DNA of 64,000 bases from Umezawaea endophytica (lineage in GTDB: Bacteria; Actinomycetota; Actinomycetes; Mycobacteriales; Pseudonocardiaceae): NCBI RefSeq assembly GCF_025061645.1, contig NZ_JANYMP010000004.1, forward strand, positions 42,968 through 106,967, in the 5' to 3' direction. Position numbers and translations under genes: made by a program. The notes under the pieces are model-generated. The model was given only the letters and a program-made list of their open reading frames with translations, made no database searches and was not told the origin of the DNA. Position 1 is the stretch's first letter, and each line of letters opens with the position of its first letter. Positions 6,885 through 16,144 of the stretch are shown piece after piece.

Positions 6885-9113
6885 GTGCTTCCACGCCCCA
6901 AGATCCGCGTGCCCAGCGGTCGCCGAACGGCCCTGGCCGCCGTTCTGGCGATCGTCGCGGGCACGATCACTGCCCTGGCCGCCGCACCGGCCGCGAGCGC
7001 GGCCGTCGACCCCGCTGTCTGGTACACCGTCCAGAGCCAGGCCAGCGGCAAGTGCGTCGACGCCCGCGCCGCCGCGACCGCCAACGGCACGGTCGTCCAG
7101 CAGTACACCTGCAACGACAGCACCGCGCAGCAGTGGCAGTTCCAGCCCACCAGCGGCGGGTTCAGCCGGATCAACGCCCGCGACAACTCCGCGCAGGTGC
7201 TCGACGTCGCGAACGTGTCGACCGCCGACGGTGGACTGATCCATCTGTGGACCTATGGTGGTGGCAACAACCAGCAGTGGCAGGCGGTCGAGCAAGCAGG
7301 CGGCTCGTACCGCTTCGTCAGCAGGCTGAGCGGCAAGTGCCTCGACGTGCCCGGCGCGTCCACGGCGGAGAGCGTGCAGCTCCAGCAGTACACCTGCAAC
7401 GGGTCGAGCGCTCAGTCGTTCAACCTCGTTCCCGCAGGAGGTACCACCCCCGTGCCCGGCACGCCTGACTTCGGCCCGAACGCCCTCTTCTTCGACCCGT
7501 CGATGTCGGCGGCGTCGATCCAGAACAGGGTCAACCAGGTGTTCGCGCAGCAGGAGCGGAGCCAGTTCGGCCTCCAGCGCTACGCCCTGATCTTCAAGCC
7601 GGGCACGTACAACGCGAACGTCAACGTCGGCTTCTACACCCAGGTGCTCGGCCTCGGCCTGTCACCGGACGACGTGAACATCAACGGCTCCGTGCACGTC
7701 GAGGCCGACTGGTTCGGCGGCAACGCGACGCAGAACTTCTGGCGCTCCGCGGAGAACCTGTCGGTCACGCCGACCGGCGGCACCGACCGCTGGGCCGTGT
7801 CGCAGGCCGCGCCGTACCGGCGGATGCACCTGCGCGGCAACCTCCAGCTCGACGACGGCGGCTGGTCCAGCGGCGGTCTGCTGGCCGACAGCAAGGTCGA
7901 CGGCCAGGTCCGCTCCGGCTCGCAGCAGCAGTGGCTGACCCGCAACACCGACATGGGTAGCTGGACCGGGTCGAACTGGAACATGGTGTTCGTCGGCGCG
8001 ACCAACGCGCCCGCGGGGACGTTCCCGAACCCGCCGTACACCAAGGTCGCCCAGACCCCGCTGGTCCGCGAGAAGCCCTTCCTGAACGTCAACGCGGCGG
8101 GCGACTACAACGTCTTCGTCCCCGCGGTGCGCACCAACTCGGCAGGCGCGAGCTGGACGAACGGCACGCCTGCCGGGCAGAACCTGCCGCTCAGCCAGTT
8201 CTTCATCGCCAAGCCGGGCACCTCGGCGAGTGCCATCAACGCCGCGCTCGCCTCGGGCAAGGACCTGATCTTCGGACCTGGCGTCTACCACCTGAACGAG
8301 ACCATCCGCGTCACCCGCCCGAACACCGTCGTGCTCGGCCTCGGCCTGGCGACGCTGATCCCGGACAACGGGGTCACCGCGATGACCGTCGCGGACGTCG
8401 ACGGCGTGAAGATCGCGGGCATCCTGATCGACGCGGGCCCGACGAACTCGACCCTGCTGATGGAGGTCGGCCCGACGGGATCCAGCGCCGACCACTCGGC
8501 CAACCCGACCTCGCTCAACGACGTGTTCTTCCGCGTCGGCGGCGCGGTCGTCGGCCGGGCCACGACGAACCTCGTCATCAACAGCGACAACGTCATCGGC
8601 GACCACCTGTGGATCTGGCGCGGTGACCACGGCGACGAGACCGGCAACGGCGTCGGCTGGAACGTCAACACCTCCGACACCGGCCTGATCGTCAACGGCG
8701 ACAACGTGACGATGTACGGCCTCTTCGTCGAGCACTACCAGAAGTACCAGACCATTTGGAACGGTCAGGGCGGCCGGACGTACTTCTACCAGAACGAGAT
8801 GCCGTACGACCCGCCGAACCAGGCGGCGTACATGAACGGCTCGACGCAGGGCTGGGCGGCGTACAAGGTGGCGAACTCGGTCACCAGCCACGAGGTCTGG
8901 GGATTCGGCAGCTACGTCTTCTTCAACGTCAACCCCAGCGTCGTGAACGCCCACGCGATCGAGACGCCCGTCCACCCGAACGTCCGCTTCCACAACATGG
9001 TCACCTTCTCGCTCGGCGGTGGCCAGGGCACGATCCGCAACGTCGTCAACAGCACCGGCCCGACCGTCGGTCCCAACAACACCCAGCCGGGGAACCTGGT
9101 CAGCTTCCCGTAG
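6885..9113 (+). CDS. Secreted ricin-B-lectin (CBM13) plus beta-helix protein
   Basis: 742 aa, GTG start after GAGGAGGA. A Sec signal peptide (RRTALAAVLAIVAGTITALAAAPAASA, cleavage before AVDP) is followed by a ricin-type beta-trefoil (about 45-185) with repeated SGKCVDA/SGKCLDV, QQYTCN and NNQQWQ motifs, then a linker and a large right-handed parallel beta-helix region (about 200-742) of the kind called adenylyl-cyclase-like or GH55/GH87-like in actinomycetes. It probably binds and attacks a polysaccharide outside the cell; substrate and catalytic residues are not assignable. The trefoil closely resembles that of the ThuA protein at 39274-40581. Confidence 0.82.
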   Translation: MLPRPKIRVPSGRRTALAAVLAIVAGTITALAAAPAASAAVDPAVWYTVQSQASGKCVDARAAATANGTVVQQYTCNDSTAQQWQFQPTSGGFSRINARDNSAQVLDVANVSTADGGLIHLWTYGGGNNQQWQAVEQAGGSYRFVSRLSGKCLDVPGASTAESVQLQQYTCNGSSAQSFNLVPAGGTTPVPGTPDFGPNALFFDPSMSAASIQNRVNQVFAQQERSQFGLQRYALIFKPGTYNANVNVGFYTQVLGLGLSPDDVNINGSVHVEADWFGGNATQNFWRSAENLSVTPTGGTDRWAVSQAAPYRRMHLRGNLQLDDGGWSSGGLLADSKVDGQVRSGSQQQWLTRNTDMGSWTGSNWNMVFVGATNAPAGTFPNPPYTKVAQTPLVREKPFLNVNAAGDYNVFVPAVRTNSAGASWTNGTPAGQNLPLSQFFIAKPGTSASAINAALASGKDLIFGPGVYHLNETIRVTRPNTVVLGLGLATLIPDNGVTAMTVADVDGVKIAGILIDAGPTNSTLLMEVGPTGSSADHSANPTSLNDVFFRVGGAVVGRATTNLVINSDNVIGDHLWIWRGDHGDETGNGVGWNVNTSDTGLIVNGDNVTMYGLFVEHYQKYQTIWNGQGGRTYFYQNEMPYDPPNQAAYMNGSTQGWAAYKVANSVTSHEVWGFGSYVFFNVNPSVVNAHAIETPVHPNVRFHNMVTFSLGGGQGTIRNVVNSTGPTVGPNNTQPGNLVSFP

Positions 9114-9126
9114 CACGTCCCCTGTC

Positions 9127-9165
9127 CGAGGAGCGCCGTTCGGGATTCCCGGACGGCGCTCCTCG
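9127..9165 (+). terminator. hairpin terminator
   Basis: A 13-bp perfect stem CGAGGAGCGCCGT / ACGGCGCTCCTCG with a 13-base loop, starting 13 bases after the ricin/beta-helix stop and followed by GTTTCCCC. Confidence 0.85.
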
Positions 9166-9261
9166 GTTTCCCCGAGATTGGAAACCCTGGGCAACAGCGG
9201 TCGGCCCGGAACCGCCGTACCCCGGCGGTACGTTCGGATTCCCCTACCGGACGAGGCCGAC

Positions 9262-10464
9262 ATGACTGCCCCACCAACGGTCGCACCCGTGCCGGGCGAC
9301 CTGCGCATGGCCCGCGCGCTCGGGCCGGTCCTGCTCGCCTCGGCCGTCGGCCTGCTGCCGTTCACCGTGTTCAGCACGTTCCTGGTGCCGATCGCGGAGG
9401 AGGCGGGCGGCGGGGTGGCCGCGATGGGCAGCCTGCGGGGGCTGGGCGGGCTGGCGGCGCTGGCCGTGGGCGCCGCCGTGGCGCCGCTGCTCGACCGCCT
9501 GCCCAAGCAGCACGTCGCGGCGGTGGCCCTGGCGCTGCTCGGCCTGTCCTCCGCGCTCGGCGCGACCGGCCACTTCGCGGCCATGGTCGTGTTCGCCGTG
9601 CTCATCGGCGCGGGCACGTCCGTGCTGTTCCCAGCCATGGCGGCGATGGCGGCCGACCGGTTCGGCGACGGCCCCGCGGCCGGTCGCGCCGCGACCCTCG
9701 TCACCGCGACCCAGTCGCTGACCGCGATGCTCGCCGCCCCGCTGGTCGCCGCGCCCGCCCTGCTGTGGGGCTGGCGGGGGAACCTGGTGGCGGTCGCGGT
9801 GATCGCGTTCGCGCTCGCGGCGGTGTTCCTCACCCGCCGCGGCCCGGTCCTCGCGCCTCGCCCGCGGATCGGCTACCTGGAGGCGTTGCGCGCCTTGGGT
9901 TCCGTGCCCGGCGCCGGGCCGCTGCTGGCCGTCGCGCTGCTGCGCACCGCCGCGTTCATGGGGTACCTGTCCTACCTGGCCGCGTACTACGACGAGCGCT
10001 TCTCGTTGTCCCCCGGCGTTTTCGCGCTGGTGTGGACGCTCAGCGGCGGCTCGTACTTCCTCGGCAACCTGCTCGCGGGCCGGTTCGCCAACGCCGGGTC
10101 GGAGCGGTGGCGGCCGGAGCGGGTGATGGTGGTGGGCCTGGTGATCGCGCTCGGCGCCGTCGTCGGCTTCTACGCCGCCCCGACCCTGCCGGTGGCACTC
10201 GGCCTGACGGTGCTGCTCGGAGCGAGCCACGCCACCGTCGCGGCGTGCGTGACGACCCTGCTGGTGCGGCGGTGCGGTCCGCGGCGCGGCTCGGCGCTGG
10301 GCGTCAACGCGGCGGGCATGAGCCTCGGCGTGTTCGTCGGCTCGGCGCTCGGCGGGATCGGCCTCGGGGTGGCAGGCCATCCGGGTACGGCGGTGGTCCT
10401 GGCCGGTCTGACGCTGGCGGCGGTGGGCTTCGCCGTACGAGTTCGCTCAGTGACTTCAGTGTAG
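9262..10464 (+). CDS. Major facilitator superfamily transporter
   Basis: 400 aa from the ATG at 9262. Twelve hydrophobic stretches are visible, with the N-half beginning GPVLLASAVGLLPFTVFSTFLVPIAEE and an R-G-type loop between helices 2 and 3 (PLLDRLPKQH). The protein resembles the sugar-efflux/drug-resistance branch of MFS permeases. Substrate unknown. It is followed after 82 bp by the frameshifted oxidoreductase, with no clear terminator between them. Confidence 0.85.
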   Translation: MTAPPTVAPVPGDLRMARALGPVLLASAVGLLPFTVFSTFLVPIAEEAGGGVAAMGSLRGLGGLAALAVGAAVAPLLDRLPKQHVAAVALALLGLSSALGATGHFAAMVVFAVLIGAGTSVLFPAMAAMAADRFGDGPAAGRAATLVTATQSLTAMLAAPLVAAPALLWGWRGNLVAVAVIAFALAAVFLTRRGPVLAPRPRIGYLEALRALGSVPGAGPLLAVALLRTAAFMGYLSYLAAYYDERFSLSPGVFALVWTLSGGSYFLGNLLAGRFANAGSERWRPERVMVVGLVIALGAVVGFYAAPTLPVALGLTVLLGASHATVAACVTTLLVRRCGPRRGSALGVNAAGMSLGVFVGSALGGIGLGVAGHPGTAVVLAGLTLAAVGFAVRVRSVTSV

Positions 10465-10546
10465 ACCGAAGTGAGCCGTCCCAGCCCGTGGACGCCGGAA
10501 TCGCCCCGGAAGGCCGGTCGTTCGACGTGGTGACCTAGGGAGGCAC

Positions 10547-11588
10547 ATGAAGTTCCTCGTCATCACCCTCATCACGCACACGCCCGACCCCGTGACCGGG
10601 GTGCTCAAGCCCACCACGGACCGGTTGCGGGAGGTGGTGGACAACGCCGTCCTGGTCGAGGAGCTGGGGTTCGACGGGTACGGGGTGGGGGAGCGGCACG
10701 AGCGGCCCTTCATCTCCTCCTCGCCCCCGGTGATGCTCAGCCACATCGCCGCCCACACGTCGACCATCCGGCTGTTCACCGCCGTCACGACGCTCAGCCT
10801 GCTCGACCCGGTGCGGGCGTTCGAGGACTACTCGACGCTCGACCACCTGTCCGGCGGCAGGCTGGAGCTGATGATCGGCAAGGGCAACGGGGCCGCGCAG
10901 GCCGAGCTGTTCCACGTCACGACCGAGGACCAGTGGGAGCGCAACCGCGAGGGCTACGAGCTGTTCCGCCGCCTGTGGCGCGAGGACAAGGTGACGTGGG
11001 AGGGCAGGTTCCGGCCTTCGCTGCGCGACGCGGAGACGTGGCCGCGCCCGTTGCAGCAGCCGATCCGGACGTGGCACGGCAGCGCGACGAGCAAGGACTC
11101 CGTCGAGCTGGCGGCGAAGTGGGGCGACCCGCTGTTCTCGGCGAACGTGACGAACCCGATCGAGCCGTACGCCGAGCTGATCGCGTACTACCGCGAGCGG
11201 TGGGCGTTCCACGGCCACGCACCCGGCCGACGCGGTCGTCGGCGCGGGCAGCGCGGGCTACTACGCGGCGAAGACCTCGCAGGAGGCCGTGGACAAGTAC
11301 CGGCCGATCTTCGCCTCGCGACTGGCCACGCAGACCAAGCTGGGGCTCCAACCGGTGTTCACCACCGTCGAGGACCTGGTCGACCGCAGCTCGGCGCTGA
11401 TCGGCAGCCCGGAGCAGATCATCGACAAGGTCTCCCGCTACCACGAGCAGTTCGGTCACGAGGTGCTGCACGTCTCCGCCGACCGCGACGGCCTGACCGA
11501 CCGCGAGCACCGCGAGACCCTGGAGCTGTTCCAGACCGACATCGCCCCGGTGCTCCGGCGGACCCTGCCCAGCCGCGACCTCTGGTGA
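10547..11588 (+). pseudogene. LLM-class flavin-dependent oxidoreductase, frameshifted
   Basis: ATG at 10547 after GGGAGG. The first about 226 codons encode a good luciferase-like oxidoreductase (GFDGYGVGERHERPFISSSPPVMLSHIA, LSGGRLELMIGKGNG), but around 11222-11228 (CCCGGCC) one extra base shifts the frame. Dropping one base restores continuous homologous sequence (ADAVVGAGSAGYYAAKTSQ, then IGSPEQIIDKVSRYHEQFGHE) through to the stop at 11586-11588, giving a family-sized protein of about 346 aa. Either a recent inactivating mutation or a sequencing error in a GC run; the downstream part is otherwise uneroded. It would have been a flavin- or F420-dependent monooxygenase. Confidence 0.85.
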
Positions 11589-11605
11589 GCGCCGCGGGGC
11601 CGGGC

Positions 11606-12376
11606 CTAGACCGGCTTCAGCTCACCGGCCTCGACGGCCACCGGCAGGACGTTGCCCTCCGGCGGTCGCGGGCACGTGCCGTACGGGGAGAAGGTGAACG
11701 GCATGTTGGTGGCGCGGTTGAAGTCCAGCACCGCGCGCCCGTCGGCCAGCGGCCCGGACAGCGACCGCCAGGCCGCCGTCGACGTGCCGCTGGTGGCGTC
11801 GCTGAACCGGAAGCCGACGCTGTCGCCGTCCACGGACGCGGCCACGGTCTGCTTGACCCCGCCGAGGGTGAACACCAGCTCACCGTCCACAGTGGTCTCC
11901 TGCTCCAGGCCCTCCTGCGCCGACCCGACGACCACGGTCCGCGGCGCGTCGTACGGCCGGAACTCGGCGTCCACGACGAACTCGGGTCGCACGGCGAACG
12001 CGGGCACCCCGGTGAACGCCGTGCGCGTGGGGGAGTTCGGGTCGCGCGGACGGAGCACGTACCGGCCGGATCGCCGGGCGACTTCCACGAGCACGTCGCC
12101 GTAGGCCGCGAAGAGGGTCGATCCCTGCTCGGCCACCTCGACCGACGCCGTCCCGTCGAGCACGGCGCCGTCGACCACCAGGCCGTCCGCGGCGGAAGCG
12201 GTCACCCGCGCGGCGGCACCTGCGACGACCCACTCGCCGGGCACGCCGGGGAACCGGCGCGGGGTCGAGTCCAGCCACAGCAGGCCGGTCAGGCTCAGCC
12301 ACCCGTGGGGTTGCCGGAGCACAGCTTCACGACGGTCGTGCCACTCGGTCCAGTCGGCCTGGAGGTCCGCGCTCAT
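11606..12376 (-). CDS. DUF1684 domain-containing protein
   Basis: 256 aa, ATG start. It opens with DWTEWHDRREAVLRQPHGWLSLTGLLWL and ends with an ATNMPFTFSPYGTCPRPPEGNVLPVAVEAGE segment; both are hallmarks of the DUF1684 family (N-terminal helix, beta-rich body and the C-terminal FN-ATNPPC-like motif). Function is not established. No signal peptide. It converges on the frameshifted oxidoreductase gene 17 bp away. Confidence 0.87.
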   Translation of the reverse strand: MSADLQADWTEWHDRREAVLRQPHGWLSLTGLLWLDSTPRRFPGVPGEWVVAGAAARVTASAADGLVVDGAVLDGTASVEVAEQGSTLFAAYGDVLVEVARRSGRYVLRPRDPNSPTRTAFTGVPAFAVRPEFVVDAEFRPYDAPRTVVVGSAQEGLEQETTVDGELVFTLGGVKQTVAASVDGDSVGFRFSDATSGTSTAAWRSLSGPLADGRAVLDFNRATNMPFTFSPYGTCPRPPEGNVLPVAVEAGELKPV

Positions 12377-12449
12377 GGCCGGTGAACGACCGGGAGCGCG
12401 GCGGGGATTCCACGACCGCGAAGACTGAGAGAAATCCCACCCCGGACGA

Positions 12450-12488
12450 ACGGCTGGGGGGACGCGGCGTCCGCGTCCCCCCAGCCGT
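12450..12488 (-). terminator. very strong hairpin terminator of the helicase gene
   Basis: An 18-bp perfect stem (ACGGCTGGGGGGACGCGG and its complement) with a 3-base CGT loop, lying 9 bases beyond the helicase stop on the minus strand. One of the longest hairpins in the window; no U-tract. Confidence 0.88.
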
Positions 12489-12497
12489 CGAACAGGA

Positions 12498-14210
12498 TCA
12501 GCCCTGCTGGTCGCGCTCCAGGCGCACGGACACCTTGCGGCCCTTGACCGTCGCCCCGCGCAGAGCCACGATCACCGACTGCGCGGACGACTCCGGCACC
12601 TCCACCAGCGAGAACCGGTCGGCGATCTCGATCGCCCCGATGTCGCGGCCCTTCAGCTTCGCCTCACCCGCGATGGCGCCGACGAGGTCCTGCGGCCGGA
12701 TGCCCGCGCTGCGGCCCGCGCCGAAGAACAGCCTGGTCATCCCCGCCGTGGGCGTGCGCGGCCTGCGCTCGCGCCGGTTGCCGGGCTCGGCCGACCCGCG
12801 ACCCGGCCGGTCGCGGTCGATCCGCGCCGACACGTCCGGGATCTCCTCCTCCTCGGTCGCCGCCGCCCCGGAAGCCTCGTGGGCCAGCTTCACCGCGGCG
12901 AGCGCGATCTCCATCAGGTCGAAGTCGTCCGTCAGGGTCTCCACGACCACGCGGAAGCCCTCGAGGTCGTCCTCCAGCAGCGACTCGTGCAGCGCGGCGC
13001 GGGTCAGCTCCAGCCTGCGGGCCCGCAGGTCGGCGACCGTCGGGACCTTCTCGACCGGGATCCGCTGCTTGGTGACCCGCTCGATGGTCTTCAGCATGCC
13101 GTGCTCGCGCGGCTCGACCAGCGTGATCGCGACGCCCTCGCGGCCCGCGCGGCCGACGCGGCCGATGCGGTGCACGTAGGACTCGGGCGCGGACGGCACG
13201 TTGTAGTTCACGACGTGCGTGAGCTGCTCGATGTCCAGCCCGCGCGCGGCCACGTCCGTGGCGACGAGCAGGTCGGCGGTGCCGTTGCGCAGCCTGCCCA
13301 TGACCCGGTCGCGCTGCTCCTGGCTGATGCCGCCGTGCAGCGACTCCGCCCGGTAGCCGCGGCCGTTCAGGGTCTCGGTGAGCTGGTCGACCTCGTCGCG
13401 GGTGCGGCAGAACACGATCGCGGCCGTGGGGGCCTCGACGTCCAGCACGCGGCCGAGCGCGGCGGGCTTGTGGGCGCGCGGCACGATGTAGGCGCTCTGC
13501 CGGACGCGGGGGGCCTCGCCGGGCGCGGTCTGCTCGCGGCCGATCGTGATCCGCACCGGGTCCTTCAGGTGCTGGCGGGCCAGCTTGTCGATGCGCGGGG
13601 GCATCGTCGCGGAGAACAGCACCGTCTGCCGCTCGGACGGGGTCTCCTGGAGGATCGACTCGATGTCCTCGGCGAAGCCCATGTCGAGCATCTCGTCGGC
13701 CTCGTCGAGGACGACGATCTGGAGGCCGTCCAGCTTCAGCGTGCCGCGACCGATGTGGTCGATGGCGCGGCCCGGCGTGGCGACGACGACGTCGACACCC
13801 CGTTCCAGCGCCTGGAGCTGGCGGCCGATGGGCTGGCCGCCGTAGATCGGCAGCACCCGCGCGCCCAGGTCGCGGCCGTACTTGTGCACGGCCTCGCACA
13901 CCTGCACCGCGAGTTCACGGGTGGGCACGAGCACCAGTGCCAGCGGAGCCGTCGTCCGGCGCTCCGCCTCGGCCAGCTTCTGGAGCACCGGCAGCGCGAA
14001 CGCGGCGGTCTTGCCCGTGCCCGTCGCGGCCTGGCCCAGCAGGTCCTTGCCTTCGAGCAGCGGCGGGATCGCCTCGCGCTGGATCGGGGTCGGCTCTTCG
14101 TAGCCGAGGGTCGTCAACGCCTTGAGGAGCTCCGGACGCAGCGCCAGGTCGGCGAACGTCGTCCTGTCCTCGGTCGCGTCGTCGGCCACGTCGGTCACTT
14201 CGGGGGTCAT
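12498..14210 (-). CDS. DEAD-box RNA helicase with DbpA-type RNA-binding domain
   Basis: 570 aa. Start chosen at the ATG at 14210, which has GAGGAG eight bases upstream; ten more codons are open but lack a ribosome site. All helicase motifs are present in order: Q motif TPIQREAIP, motif I AATGTGKT, Ia PTRELAVQ, Ib TPGR, II DEAD, III SAT, IV-VI including LVATDVAARGLDIE and HRIGRVGRAG. The C-terminal roughly 80 residues (GMTRLFFGAGRSAGIRPQDLVGAI onward) form the DbpA/CsdA RNA-binding fold. Likely roles are ribosome assembly, cold adaptation and mRNA turnover in the cytoplasm. A 66-bp gap separates it from the upstream DUF2203 gene. Confidence 0.95.
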   Translation of the reverse strand: MTPEVTDVADDATEDRTTFADLALRPELLKALTTLGYEEPTPIQREAIPPLLEGKDLLGQAATGTGKTAAFALPVLQKLAEAERRTTAPLALVLVPTRELAVQVCEAVHKYGRDLGARVLPIYGGQPIGRQLQALERGVDVVVATPGRAIDHIGRGTLKLDGLQIVVLDEADEMLDMGFAEDIESILQETPSERQTVLFSATMPPRIDKLARQHLKDPVRITIGREQTAPGEAPRVRQSAYIVPRAHKPAALGRVLDVEAPTAAIVFCRTRDEVDQLTETLNGRGYRAESLHGGISQEQRDRVMGRLRNGTADLLVATDVAARGLDIEQLTHVVNYNVPSAPESYVHRIGRVGRAGREGVAITLVEPREHGMLKTIERVTKQRIPVEKVPTVADLRARRLELTRAALHESLLEDDLEGFRVVVETLTDDFDLMEIALAAVKLAHEASGAAATEEEEIPDVSARIDRDRPGRGSAEPGNRRERRPRTPTAGMTRLFFGAGRSAGIRPQDLVGAIAGEAKLKGRDIGAIEIADRFSLVEVPESSAQSVIVALRGATVKGRKVSVRLERDQQG

Positions 14211-14276
14211 GCGCAAGCTCCTCGTTCCAGGTCCGATCAACTGTGGCGGACCGGCCGAGTTCTGCTCGGCGAGAGT

Positions 14277-14639
14277 TCAGGCCAACCGGCGCCTACCTGC
14301 GAAACCGAGGTCGAGACGGTGGTACCAGCCCAGCTCGGTGTCGCCTTCCAACCAGCACAGCAGCACCGGCGCGCCGTCAAGGTCCGAGGGGAAGTCTACG
14401 AGGAGAGGTGCGAACCCCTTCAGTTCGGCCCCTGTCTGCTGCACCGAGGTGAGCAGATCGTCCAGCTCAGCCTGTGCGGCCTTCCACTCCGGGAGGCCTC
14501 CGAGACCGGACGGTTCACCGCCTGGTGAGACGGCCGCGGCCAGCTCCGCGGCGTCCGCGCGGAGGGCGACGACGCGGTCGAGGACGGGCAGGAGGTCGCG
14601 CAGGACCGCCCGCGCCTCGGACACGGTGAACAGGCTCAT
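14277..14639 (-). CDS. DUF2203 family protein
   Basis: 120 aa, ATG start. The N-terminal FTVSEARAVLRDLLPVLDRVVALRADAAEL helix pair and the C-terminal VDFPSDLDGAPVLLCWLEGDTELGWYHRLDLGFAGRRRL are the diagnostic halves of DUF2203, a small two-helix-plus-beta protein whose role is unknown (the conserved CWLEGE-HE-like motif suggests metal binding or an enzymatic past). It is upstream of, and codirectional with, the helicase gene, which may be read from the same promoter. Confidence 0.88.
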   Translation of the reverse strand: MSLFTVSEARAVLRDLLPVLDRVVALRADAAELAAAVSPGGEPSGLGGLPEWKAAQAELDDLLTSVQQTGAELKGFAPLLVDFPSDLDGAPVLLCWLEGDTELGWYHRLDLGFAGRRRLA

Positions 14640-15378
14640 GCGGGGAGTCTGGCACCACCGGCCGGGCCGGGTGCCGCCCGACGGCGGGCCCGGAGGGGCG
14701 AGGACGGCGCGGACCTGGTGACCTGCCGCGCGCCCTGGGGGTGTCACGGGCGGCGGGCACCGGTCCGCGCCATCGCTCTGGTGGCCGAGTGCCGGGTCAT
14801 CCGGCCTCGTGAAAGGTTTTCGGTTTTTTCGGGGCGTGCTACCCGTTGTGCGACTTCGCGGGGGCGATACGGCCAATCGGGGGTTAACAGTTGTTCGGTG
14901 TCGCGACTAATTGACTGTTGACGCTGCCTGCGCGACGGATGTCGACGCCTTCGCGGGCGACGGCGTGAGCCGGTTCCGGGCACTCGGCGAGAACAGAGGA
15001 AGGGGGTGTTGTCAACCTTGTTTCGCCCTCGGGCATTCGCTTTGCCAATACCCCTCTATCGTTCTGTCCGATTTCATGTCGATCCGGATTCCCGAACGGT
15101 ATTGCGAGCGCCGCTCGTCCGGTTCCGCTCCGTTGTCGCGGGGGCGTCGCTTCCCCCTTGGTGGAGCGGTATCACGGGGGAAATGTTCCGGATCACCGCT
15201 ATAGCGCTTCTATACTTCCGATTCCCGTCGGGAGAACTGTTCTCCATTGATCGATCTGCCGCTACCGTGCGTTCCGAACATCTTCCCGACCCCCGTTTCC
15301 GGCACCAGGGTCCGCGACCGCCCCCGCGTCCTGGTGCCGTCCGGCGGGTGTCGGCGGTAGTGGGGATCGAGGCGGATC
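14640..15378 (+). promoter_or_regulatory. 739-bp low-coding region upstream of Lsr2-like gene
   Basis: No convincing gene. Base composition is less GC-rich than the flanks, with T-runs near 14815-14830 and AT patches near 15040-15100 and 15180-15270. At 15199-15216 the heptamers CTATAGC and CTATACT are 4 bp apart (11-bp period), the layout of SARP operators; TATACT also reads as a -10 hexamer. The region probably holds long-range regulatory sequence for the biosynthetic locus. Confidence 0.45.
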
Positions 15379-15762
15379 GTGGTTCGGAAGGTCGTGGGGG
15401 AACCCGGCGACAGCAGGGGCGATGGGTTCACGACCGTCAGGTTCGGCCTGGACGGGGTCGAGTTCGAGATCGACCTGGAGCCCGCGGAGGCCGCGCGGCT
15501 CCGGGAATTCCTCGGGAGGTATGCGGTGCGTGCCCGCTCGGTCCTGCGGGAAGCCGAACCCGTGGCTCGCGGTGTCCAGCCGAGCCCGGTGCGCAGCCTT
15601 GACGTGGAGGAACTCCGGGCCGTGCGGTCGTGGGCACGCGGGCAGGGGTACAGCGTCTCGGATCGTGGACGGCTGCCGGAGGCAGTGCTCAGCGCCTATG
15701 AAGAGGCGCATCCGAGCGCGCGCAGGGGGGCCCGTCCGACCATCCCCAAAATATGGAACTGA
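15379..15762 (+). CDS. Lsr2-family nucleoid-associated protein paralog
   Basis: 127 aa, GTG start. The N-terminal dimerisation strand (TTVRFGLDGVEFEIDLEPAE, about 18-37) and the C-terminal DNA-binding domain (LRAVRSWARGQGYSVSDRGRLP, about 79-100) match Lsr2, including the RGR hook at residues 96-98 that enters the minor groove of AT-rich DNA. Lsr2 proteins silence AT-rich or acquired genes. Its position beside two SARP activators and a polyketide operon suggests a local silencer or counter-silencer. It differs from canonical Lsr2 by a variable N-terminus and a longer RGARPTIPKIWN tail. No operon partner. Confidence 0.88.
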   Translation: MVRKVVGEPGDSRGDGFTTVRFGLDGVEFEIDLEPAEAARLREFLGRYAVRARSVLREAEPVARGVQPSPVRSLDVEELRAVRSWARGQGYSVSDRGRLPEAVLSAYEEAHPSARRGARPTIPKIWN

Positions 15763-16144
15763 CCAGTAACATAATTCCTCGATATGTCTCAATTGGCTGT
15801 TGTCGCTGGTACGGGACATGTGGTGAAGGACTGCCCGACTGCTGTTGCAGTACGTTGCCTCTCGCGCCAGGAGTAGTGAGCTGCGCCGTTCGGCCGCATA
15901 CCGCCCGCGCGACCGAGGTGCGAGCCAAATGATATTTCCCCCCATCGTGTCCATCTAGGCAACATGTGATCGCTTTAGCAGGGGCCATTCCGGGCTGCGT
16001 CCCGTCCGCTGTTTCGCGGGATGACGGCCCGGATTCCCGTGCCCTAGCACCCTCCGTGCGGCCGCGAAAGGTCTGTCGGAGGTAAAGACTTGTTGAACGG
16101 CGAAGTACACCTTCGCGCCGCCGAGGGACTTGGGGGTCCTGGCC
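15763..16144 (+). promoter_or_regulatory. 382-bp gap before the SARP genes
   Basis: Non-coding, with AT patches at 15750-15800 and 15920-15945 that are unusual for this DNA and could be Lsr2 targets. GAGGGA at 16122-16127 is placed as the ribosome site for the SARP start at 16145. No RNA gene or clear hairpin was recognised. Confidence 0.35.

Noticed and set aside
7662-9833. A 723-codon minus-strand frame across the ricin/beta-helix gene and into the MFS gene
   Set aside because: Low-complexity Ala/Arg/Val sequence without start site or domain; shadow of the plus-strand genes.
15262-15954. A 230-codon minus-strand frame over the Lsr2-like gene
   Set aside because: No ribosome site or recognisable domain, and it covers a gene with clear Lsr2 homology on the other strand.
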